A stretch of DNA of 11,853 bases from Rickettsiales bacterium (GTDB lineage Bacteria > Pseudomonadota > Alphaproteobacteria > Rs-D84): positions 1 through 11,853 of the forward strand of contig JAIRLB010000035.1 of the NCBI GenBank assembly GCA_031259745.1, given 5' to 3'. Position 1 is the stretch's first letter. Each line of letters begins with the position of its first letter. Below, one piece after another: positions 1 through 4,997 of this stretch. The notes below the pieces were generated by a model. That model was not told the origin of the DNA and ran no database searches. It saw only the letters and a list, made by a program, of their open reading frames with translations. The translations under genes and the position numbers were made by a program.

Positions 1-331
1 ATTTGGCAGTTGCCTTTTGATATCCGACAGTAGTATGAGCGCTATAACCGCTGCTTTCGCAATCGAGGCACTTACTGCAGCTTGGGGCATGGCTAGCATC
101 ACCTATATCACAACCATCAGAATTTCCGCATATATCATTGTCAGATGTCAGAATGCATAAAATTCCACTTATGCTGTTAACCCAGCTGCTGCATCCAACT
201 TGCGAATATCCTGCGGGACATGCTTTATCGCATTGTACAATAGTATAACTGCAGGCCTTGGCATGCGCTTTGTTTAAAAATAACAGGCAAATGGACAAAA
301 TACCAAAGAAGATTCTTAATATTGATTTCAT
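1..331 (-). CDS. Secreted cysteine-rich protein, 3' end cut by window edge
   Basis: This is the N-terminal part (110 codons visible) of a protein I cannot name; it runs off the left edge without a stop. The ATG at 331-329 is preceded by a G-rich stretch (340-336) that may act as ribosome binding site. Residues 1-24 form a typical Sec signal peptide (MKS, a hydrophobic core ILRIFFGILSICLLFL, then AHA), so the product is exported. The mature part is small-residue rich and holds about ten cysteines in some 85 residues, including CDKACPAGY and CSKCLDCESSGY, a CxxC/CP-x-GY pattern seen in disulfide-rich extracellular proteins. The gene begins 24 nt downstream of an intrinsic terminator on its own strand (355-379), so it is transcribed by read-through of that terminator or from an unseen promoter. 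Function unknown; coding status is supported by the signal peptide and the open frame. Confidence 0.72.
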   Translation of the reverse strand, partial: MKSILRIFFGILSICLLFLNKAHAKACSYTIVQCDKACPAGYSQVGCSSWVNSISGILCILTSDNDICGNSDGCDIGDASHAPSCSKCLDCESSGYSAHTTVGYQKATAK

Positions 332-354
332 TTTTCCCCCGTTTTTAACATATT

Positions 355-379
355 AAAAAGCCGCCAAGGAATTGGCGGC
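355..379 (-). terminator. Intrinsic terminator of the ncRNA
   Basis: On the minus strand the perfect 8-bp stem GCCGCCAA/TTGGCGGC (360-367 with 372-379) closes a 4-nt loop and is followed directly by five T residues (359-355). The plus strand has no T run after the hairpin, so it acts leftward. It lies between the structured RNA and the cysteine-rich gene. Confidence 0.85.
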
Positions 380-584
380 CGGGGAGTTTAGAAAATCATA
401 AAGTTGAATGACCCCGCCGGTCTTCGGGTAAGCCCTGTTGTATAACCGACGGCCCCCCGACCTTTGGGCGGGGCATACAATAAATGGCGCAAAAGCGCCG
501 CTATTGTGCGGATACAACGCACTGTTTGCGCATTGCAACTTTATGGGCTTTCTAACGGCCCCGAAGCCACATCCCTGTGGATTC
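355..584 (-). ncRNA. Candidate structured ncRNA (6S-like topology), about 230 nt
   Basis: No convincing protein is encoded here, but the minus strand has all the parts of an RNA gene. A promoter (591-619) predicts a start near 584. The RNA would begin with a 5-bp hairpin (576-580 with 567-571). A long closing stem follows: 559-562 pairs with 381-384, 550-555 with 388-393, and 536-545 with 397-406, that is 4+6+10 bp separated by small internal loops. Inside is an asymmetric bubble (519-535 opposite 407-436), then an inner 7-bp helix (512-518 with 437-443) enclosing two hairpins: 477-482/502-507 capped by the GC stem 486-490/495-499, and 455-459/469-473. It ends in an intrinsic terminator (355-379). 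Closing stem, central bubble and distal stem are the layout of 6S RNA, but I cannot confirm the family. The alternative is a regulatory leader of the cysteine-rich gene downstream. Confidence 0.68.
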
Positions 585-590
585 TTTTTT

Positions 591-619
591 ATTATAGAAC
601 AAAGGAAATGGTTTGTGAA
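591..619 (-). promoter_or_regulatory. Sigma70-type promoter of the ncRNA
   Basis: Read on the minus strand: -35 TTCACA (619-614), 17-nt spacer, perfect -10 TATAAT (596-591). The predicted start is around 584, after an A6 run. The -35 differs from consensus at one base, so this should be a strong constitutive promoter. There is no start codon with a ribosome binding site close behind it. Confidence 0.75.
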
Positions 620-675
620 GAAGAAAATATTTTAATTCGACAAAAGCATGTTCTTGTTTGGGGTTAATTTCCACG

Positions 676-688
676 CGCCAGTCTGGCG
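676..688. repeat. Short near-perfect palindrome
   Basis: CGCCAG, one T, then CTGGCG: a 13-bp odd palindrome between the ncRNA promoter and the TpsA-like remnant. It could be an operator or a chance dyad. No T run follows on either strand, so it is not an obvious terminator. Confidence 0.3.
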
Positions 689-695
689 TCATTGA

Positions 696-1049
696 ATTCG
701 GGATGCTTTTGAAACACATACCGTGCAAAAGGACATAGAATCCCTGCAGAATCAATCAAGCGGCAGCGGCAAGACTATAATTGCAAAGGATAAGACGGAT
801 AACAAAGGAGCGATAATTGCGAATGCGACATTGGACGAGAATGGTAATTGGGTAGATGGTGGTAATTTGAGCCTTGCCACGGGGGAACTAACATACAGCG
901 ATCTGACGGATAACGATGATAGCGAATATAGGATGACGCATGTAGAGGCTGGCGGCAGGGTTATAGTCCAACATTCGACTGGCGGTGCGGACAAGGATGG
1001 GGTAATATACGCGACAATTGACAGGTACGACAGAATATGCGAAGATTGA
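696..1049 (+). pseudogene. C-terminal remnant of a TpsA/filamentous-haemagglutinin-like exoprotein
   Basis: The open frame follows a stop at 693-695 and ends in TGA at 1047-1049. It has no signal peptide and no credible start; a GTG at 723 without a clear ribosome binding site is the only candidate. The residues resemble the repeat region of FHA/CdiA-type exoproteins: a GAIIAN segment, an acidic/Asn-rich turn (DENGNWVDGG), then NLSLATGELTYSDL, the beta-helix pattern that in such proteins reads GA-V-I-A-S followed by L-x-T-G-x-L-T-x-S-D. Intact TpsA proteins usually exceed a thousand residues, so this is a fragment with the secretion domain missing. A broken TpsB partner gene lies downstream at 1609-2550, which supports the call. 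The family assignment comes from motif recognition only. The alternative is a short unrelated gene starting at 723. Confidence 0.5.
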
Positions 1050-1086
1050 AAACAACAACCAACCAACCAAACTAAAAAAGAAAAAC

Positions 1087-1602
1087 ATGAAAGCTAAAAT
1101 AATAATATCAATTATGACGGCGGCGGGACTGGTGGGATGCGCCATGCAGCCGGCAATAAAGAGCGATAATCCCGCAAATATTACCATGCGGTTCAAGTCG
1201 GAAAATAATAAGTCTGTTATGACTTTCTGGCGCGAAATGAAAGCGGACGGGACAAAAGGCAGTCGTTTCATGGTCGGCGTGGATCGGGGCACGGCTTTGA
1301 TGAATATGAATTTTGCCGGATATGCGCCGAATGTCGTTCAGCTGGATCCGGGCGCATATTTCTTGGATTCATATCAGGCGCCGGTAAGCAGCAAGCCTGG
1401 GGTTGCGTATTGTGTAAGCCAAGGCGGGCATTATATGACCAGAAACGGTTGGGATGATGAAAATAAAAGACCGGTTTACATGTCGTTTATTGTTAAAGAA
1501 AATCAGAATTTAACTTTGCCGATGGTTCAGTTTGACGCAGATTGCAAGCCGACAATAACCGACGATAAAACAGGAATAACGTTTGGTGAAAAGTTTCAAT
1601 AA
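1087..1602 (+). CDS. Outer-membrane-type lipoprotein of unknown function
   Basis: A 171-residue protein. I chose the ATG at 1087 over an upstream in-frame TTG (1018) because it gives a clean lipoprotein signal: MKAK, hydrophobic core, lipobox LVGC with the lipidated cysteine at residue 18. Alanine at +2 is not the inner-membrane retention signal, so outer-membrane sorting is expected. The body has no transmembrane segment. It contains GYAPNVVQLDPGAYFLDSYQ (79-98), a strand-turn-strand with an L-x-P-G-x-Y core found in several small envelope lipoprotein families, and later cysteines at 109 and 153 that could form a disulfide. The purine-rich AAAAAAGAAAAAC before the start is only a weak ribosome binding site. 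It sits between the TpsA-like remnant and the broken tpsB, 6 nt from the latter, so it probably belonged to that operon and alone remains intact. Function unknown. Confidence 0.82.
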   Translation: MKAKIIISIMTAAGLVGCAMQPAIKSDNPANITMRFKSENNKSVMTFWREMKADGTKGSRFMVGVDRGTALMNMNFAGYAPNVVQLDPGAYFLDSYQAPVSSKPGVAYCVSQGGHYMTRNGWDDENKRPVYMSFIVKENQNLTLPMVQFDADCKPTITDDKTGITFGEKFQ

Positions 1603-1608
1603 AATAAT

Positions 1609-2550
1609 ATGAATATAAAAACTTTGATTGTTTCTGCATTTGCGGGGTTGATTTTTATCAGCTCTGCTTTTGCGTTGCCGCTGGACCAGATTGCTCAGCA
1701 GCAGCTGATTATTCAGCAGCAACAGGAACAGGCTCGCTAGGCCGAGGCCGCGCGACGCGAGCTGCGCGAGGCCGAACGCATTCGCGACACTCGCGATACG
1801 TCCGCCAAGGTCGATGACGACGGTGCGTCAGCTGCAAAGGATGCTGCCGCAGACTGTCCGCGTTTTGCTATTATTGAGGTCTTGGGCAGCAAGATTTATC
1901 CCAATACCCGCATTCACAAAGTCACAGACGGATACATCGGCCGCTGCATAACGCGCGACAATATGACCGCGCTGCAAAACGACCTGACTGCGCTGTATAT
2001 TGATCGCAAATATGCTCTGGCGAGGGTGTATTTTGATCAAAAGCGTTCCAAGCTGACCAATGGCGACAGCGATGTCGTTTTTATCGTGGAAGAAGGCATG
2101 ATGAACAAGGTTGAATTCCGCGACGAATACGATGGCGAAGAATACCAAGAACCTGTCGGCTGGTGGCTAAAATGGCGCAATGCTGCTAAAAAATACACCG
2201 ACGTTCCGGGCGCCGATTTGGAATATCCTGCCGCACGCGCTGACGGATTTATCATTTATGAACGCAGGCGGCGGCTGGTCGGCAAACAACGCGCTGGGGC
2301 GGACGCAAATCGGGATATTCGGTGATTGCGGATATATCCGCAATGCGCATAATCTCACGCCCGACCCGTATGATTCAAACAGCGGGGCGATGGGGCGGGC
2401 ATCGGCGCTGGATTGCATTACGGCGGCAAGTATCTGAACTGGTCATTGACGTATGCGCGAACATTGGCCGCGCCGGGATACCTGCAAACCCGCGACGGCA
2501 TTCCGCGCGAAGAACAATCCATCCATTGGAAGCTCAACGCGAGTTATTAA
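1609..2550 (+). pseudogene. Broken TpsB (ShlB/FhaC-type) two-partner secretion transporter
   Basis: TpsB proteins are Omp85-superfamily outer-membrane channels with POTRA domains that export a TpsA partner. The ATG at 1609 opens a good signal peptide (MNIKTLIVSAFAGLIFISSAFA) and a Gln-rich stretch, then hits TAG at 1738-1740 (codon 44), where the context (QEQAR-stop-AEAARREL) suggests a lost CAG. The same frame continues through a charged helix and a ShlB-type POTRA domain (about 1855-2115, ending DSDVVFIVEEG). Near 2245-2260 the homology moves one frame on (NAGGGWSANNALGRTQIG, ending near 2397), then returns to the first frame (GIGAGLHYGGKYLNWSLTYA) up to TAA at 2548-2550. These last segments are the final barrel strands. 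The total of about 314 codons against a usual 500-600 means most of the barrel is gone. It is non-functional as written; assembly error could explain the frame changes but not the missing barrel. Confidence 0.8.
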
Positions 2551-2583
2551 ACAATAAAAAATTACCTTAGGCAGAAAATGAAA

Positions 2584-2618
2584 CCCGCAGATTTCCAGCA
2601 TCTGCGGGCGTTTGTTTT
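2584..2618 (+). terminator. Intrinsic terminator after the TPS remnant
   Basis: A perfect 9-bp stem, CCCGCAGAT (2584-2592) with ATCTGCGGG (2600-2608), has a 7-nt loop and is followed by CGTTTGTTTT. It lies 33 nt after the tpsB stop and insulates the convergent dehydrogenase gene. Confidence 0.85.
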
Positions 2619-2656
2619 CATAAGCTTGAATGCTATGGCTATCATATGTCAACTTT

Positions 2657-3565
2657 TTATAAATCCGCCTTATTTTTGCTTGCCCCGGGTTCAAAGAAAT
2701 CGACGATATTCTGAAAAGCCATTATGTCGGTCTTATTCCATGCGTCTGTTGTGCGTGCGGCAATATGCGGCGTTGCTATAAACTTATCGTTGCCTAGTTT
2801 CATAATCTCTTCATTCTCATAATATCCGTCTTGCGCAACGGCGGAAATTTTTCCAGATTTCAATGCGGCAAGCAAAGCGGTTTCGTCAACAATATGCGGC
2901 CTTGCGGGATTTATCAAAATTACGCCGTTTCTCATTTTTGCGATTTGTTCCGCGCCGATAAAGCCTTCTGTCTCTTCGTTTTCTGTAATTGCGATAAAAA
3001 TCATATCGCTTTCGGCAAGTATCGTATTCAACGGCGTTGTATCGCCGGTTCTGTTCCAATATCGAACATCCGCTCCGAATCCGTCTTTTAGGATTTTATA
3101 AACCGATTTATTTATATTTCCGAACCCTATCAGCCCAATTTTCAGTGCGCCCAGTTCGCGCGCCAATGGTTTCTCTTCGGTCCTATTTGCAAATGTGATT
3201 TTCCTCAATATGTCCAAGGCAAGTCCAACGGCCATTTCCGCCACGGACTTTGAATTTGTGGCCGGCGTATTCGTTATTGTAATGCCTAGATTGGTTGCGG
3301 CTTTAACATCGATAAAACTTTGGTATCCAGTGCCGCCGAATGAAATCAACTTTAAGTTTTTCGCTCCAGACAAAACCTTTTCAGAATAGAAATCATCGCC
3401 GCCGAGATATAGTGCGTCCTTGTCGGTAATCGTCGCCGTCAGCTCTTCTTCGTTTGCGGCCATCTTATCTTGGAAGGTCAGTTCATATTTATCATTCTGC
3501 ACCAATGCAAGCGCATCTGGCGATACTGGCGATAGACAAGAAATATGAAGTTTTATCTTGCTCAT
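2657..3565 (-). CDS. D-isomer-specific 2-hydroxyacid dehydrogenase
   Basis: A 302-residue cytoplasmic NAD(P)-dependent oxidoreductase of the family that interconverts 2-hydroxy and 2-keto acids; the substrate cannot be read from sequence. The N-terminal substrate domain (1-100) includes LKLISFGGTGYQSFID. The Rossmann domain starts with IGLIGFGNIN (143-152). The family's catalytic triad is present: Arg222 in NPARPHIVDETAL, Glu250 in the stretch after AQDG, and His267 in TPHIAA. Length is slightly below the usual 310-340. Two oddities: the third glycine of the GxGxxG dinucleotide motif is Asn152, and the residue after Arg222 is Pro where Gly is typical. The gene is monocistronic. Its promoter (3576-3605) places transcription start about 4 nt before the ATG, and no Shine-Dalgarno is visible, so the mRNA may be nearly leaderless. 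Confidence 0.92.
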   Translation of the reverse strand: MSKIKLHISCLSPVSPDALALVQNDKYELTFQDKMAANEEELTATITDKDALYLGGDDFYSEKVLSGAKNLKLISFGGTGYQSFIDVKAATNLGITITNTPATNSKSVAEMAVGLALDILRKITFANRTEEKPLARELGALKIGLIGFGNINKSVYKILKDGFGADVRYWNRTGDTTPLNTILAESDMIFIAITENEETEGFIGAEQIAKMRNGVILINPARPHIVDETALLAALKSGKISAVAQDGYYENEEIMKLGNDKFIATPHIAARTTDAWNKTDIMAFQNIVDFFEPGASKNKADL

Positions 3566-3575
3566 TTGTTTAATG

Positions 3576-3605
3576 ATTATAAATTAAGGTTTGCATGGAA
3601 ATCAA
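3576..3605 (-). promoter_or_regulatory. Promoter of the hydroxyacid dehydrogenase gene
   Basis: Minus strand: -35 TTGATT (3605-3600), 18-nt spacer, perfect -10 TATAAT (3581-3576). The start is predicted near 3569, only about 4 nt before the ATG at 3565. Confidence 0.6.
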
Positions 3606-3794
3606 GACTTAGAATTTAATTTTCCGGAAATTCCTATGGCTGCTATATGTCAGTTTCCAGCGCCCCATCTCGCCTCACAAGGGTCTTCAAACTACAAATT
3701 CGTAGAAAGTGGTAGATAGCGCAAGGCTAACCACACAGCCCCTCACAAGCCCATTTAGCCCCAAACTACCCAAGTAATAAAAAAGGAAAAAACA

Positions 3795-4394
3795 ATGAAG
3801 AAAATAACATTTATGACATTGGCTATAATTATGATTCTGAGCGGCTGCACTTGGGTTGGCACAAAAGAAAATGTGCAGCTATTGGAAAAAGGCGAAATTG
3901 ACATATCGCAAAGCTTTTACATGATATATCCGACAAATGGCATTGAGCAAACATACTTTACGGCATCAATTACCGAAAGCGAAACCAGCGCCAAAGATGC
4001 ATCTGATGTATTTTATAAGAAATTCTATAAGAAATTCGGCAGCTTGGTTATAAGTGATGAGAATGTGTCGTTAGAGCAAGGATTCAAGACCGCAAAGGCG
4101 CGCGGCGATAAATATTTGATCGCTATGGATATAAACGAATGGAAAGACACCTTTTACATGACTTGCCAGCCATCGCCGCAAGTAGCGAGAGTGAATGATG
4201 TCATGTATCAAGTGATGGATACCGCGGATATAACTATCAGCGTTTATGATGTGAATTCGCAAAAATTGCTGAATAAACAAAGGGTGCAGAATCGTGGCTG
4301 CCCGATGTCGATATTGGTCTTGATTCCTATTGGCAAAATGAGCCCCGACAGCCGATTTAACTCATCATTGGATAAGTGGTTGGAAAACTTATAA
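3795..4394 (+). CDS. DUF4823-like lipoprotein
   Basis: A 199-residue envelope lipoprotein. The ATG at 3795 is preceded at 9 nt by the good ribosome binding site AAGGA. The signal peptide ends in lipobox ILSGC with the lipidated Cys18, and Thr at +2 favours the outer membrane. The body matches my recollection of the DUF4823 family: a FYMIYPTNGI strand (41-50), a central helix, the stretch ending AKARGDKYLIAMDINEWKD (100-118), an amphipathic DITISVYDVNSQKLL strand pair (145-159) and a C-terminal SLDKWLENL helix. Known members are periplasm-facing lipoproteins of unknown role. Cys124 and Cys169 could form a disulfide. No neighbour shares its transcript: the gene before is divergent and a tRNA follows. 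The promoter was not identified with confidence in the 229-nt gap upstream, and no clear terminator is seen after it. Family assignment is from memory of the pattern, not a search. Confidence 0.85.
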   Translation: MKKITFMTLAIIMILSGCTWVGTKENVQLLEKGEIDISQSFYMIYPTNGIEQTYFTASITESETSAKDASDVFYKKFYKKFGSLVISDENVSLEQGFKTAKARGDKYLIAMDINEWKDTFYMTCQPSPQVARVNDVMYQVMDTADITISVYDVNSQKLLNKQRVQNRGCPMSILVLIPIGKMSPDSRFNSSLDKWLENL

Positions 4395-4496
4395 ACAATA
4401 TTAAGCTGTTGAAGCTTGGGATAATGATGCTTTTTATTTATCTGCCATACCAAATCCCATAAATATTGAAACTGAACGGAAAACGGCCGCGCCCAA

Positions 4497-4515
4497 GGGC
4501 GGCGAAACGCCGCCC
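4497..4515. repeat. GC-rich perfect hairpin in intergenic DNA
   Basis: GGGCGGCG (4497-4504), loop AAA, CGCCGCCC (4508-4515): an 8-bp perfect stem in an AT-rich spacer. A second small GCCC-AA-GGGC dyad overlaps its left side. No T run follows on either strand, so it resembles a REP-type palindrome or an RNA-stabilising hairpin for the gene before it more than a terminator. Confidence 0.45.
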
Positions 4516-4538
4516 ATACGGGGAAATCAAACAAATAT

Positions 4539-4561
4539 AAAGATACTTTCTTGTCAGTTGA
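4539..4561 (+). repeat. Direct repeat copy 1, upstream of tRNA-Thr
   Basis: AAAGATACTTTCTTGTCA (4539-4556), one differing base, then TTGA (4558-4561). The same 18 bp recur at 4897-4914 with TTGA in the same relative place. This copy ends 23 nt before the tRNA -35 element. Confidence 0.7.
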
Positions 4562-4579
4562 GGCTTATATATAAAAAGC

Positions 4580-4608
4580 TTGAATTTGTATAGAGTTTAT
4601 TGTATAAA
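4580..4608 (+). promoter_or_regulatory. Promoter of tRNA-Thr
   Basis: -35 TTGAAT (4580-4585), 17-nt spacer, -10 TATAAA (4603-4608). The predicted start is near 4615, giving a 5' leader of only a few nucleotides before the mature tRNA end at 4618. Confidence 0.65.
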
Positions 4609-4617
4609 ATATTTTGC

Positions 4618-4693
4618 GCCGGTTTAGCTCAGTTGGTAGAGCATCTGATTTGTAATCAGAGGGTCGTTGGTTCAAGTCCGACAACCGGCACCA
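4618..4693 (+). tRNA. tRNA-Thr (anticodon UGU)
   Basis: A complete cloverleaf. The acceptor stem is GCCGGTT (4618-4624) with AACCGGC (4683-4689), then discriminator A and an encoded CCA (4691-4693). The D arm is standard (GCTC...GAGC with GTTGGTA). The anticodon stem TCTGA/TCAGA encloses the loop TTTGTAA, giving anticodon UGU, which reads ACA and, with wobble-U modification, further ACN codons. The T arm carries TTCAAGT in a 5-bp stem. It stands alone with its own promoter. No hairpin terminator is evident after CCA, though a T-rich tract starts near 4717. Confidence 0.97.
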
Positions 4694-4997
4694 GGTTTCC
4701 CTAATTTGTTCGCATACGTTATTTTCTATTTTTTACCAGAATCGAAATATATATTGCAATATGGAAAAGGAAAAATAAATTTCTGTATTTTTCGCAAATT
4801 AATTCTATGATTTTAATAGAAAGAAAGGGACGACCGACTTGGTTGTGCTGAATTTTATTTTTCAACCAGCAAACGCAAAGAAGTGACAAGTCTGCAAAAG
4901 ATACTTTCTTGTCATTTGAAAGATATTTTAAACAGAAAATGCTTGTTTTTATCAAATAATAGGTAAAGATAAGCACAACGATAAATAAAGAAAACTT
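4694..4997. other. AT-rich intergenic region between tRNA-Thr and the U32 gene
   Basis: Strongly AT-rich, with no credible gene; the short minus-strand frame inside it is Ile/Lys/Phe-rich and lacks a ribosome binding site. It holds the second copy of the 18-bp repeat and a 6-bp TGGTTG/CAACCA dyad around 4840-4867. The promoter of the U32 gene should lie in its last 60 nt; TTGTTT at 4943 is a possible -35, but the matching -10 is poor. Confidence 0.6.
4897..4919 (+). repeat. Direct repeat copy 2, upstream of the U32 gene
   Basis: The second copy of the 18-bp repeat (4897-4914), followed by TTGA (4916-4919), lies about 80 nt before the U32 start codon. In this copy the CTTGTCA end (4908-4914) also pairs with TGACAAG at 4884-4890, so a 7-bp hairpin is possible; copy 1 lacks that partner. 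Confidence 0.7.

Noticed and set aside
353..538. Minus-strand 61-codon frame in the ncRNA region
   Set aside because: It has no ribosome binding site, runs into the terminator, and coincides with strongly paired RNA arms.
355..584. tmRNA, RNase P RNA or SRP RNA as identity of the ncRNA
   Set aside because: It lacks the tRNA-like T-loop, the GAGGAAAGTC box and the GGAAGGAAGCAGCC-type SRP loop expected for these RNAs.
888..1292. Minus-strand 134-codon frame opposite the TpsA remnant and lipoprotein
   Set aside because: Shadow of the plus-strand genes; it has no ribosome binding site and no recognisable domain.
1738..1740. TAG as a reassigned glutamine codon in tpsB
   Set aside because: No other gene in the window has an internal TAG, and tpsB also has frame changes and a missing barrel, so ordinary gene decay explains it.
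4539..4919. 18-bp repeats around tRNA-Thr as att sites of an integrated element
   Set aside because: The tRNA itself is not part of the repeat, only about 360 bp lie between copies, and no integrase is present.
4719..4976. Minus-strand 85-codon frame between tRNA-Thr and the U32 gene
   Set aside because: AT-rich, Ile/Lys/Phe-heavy composition, no ribosome binding site, and it covers the repeat and the promoter region of the next gene.
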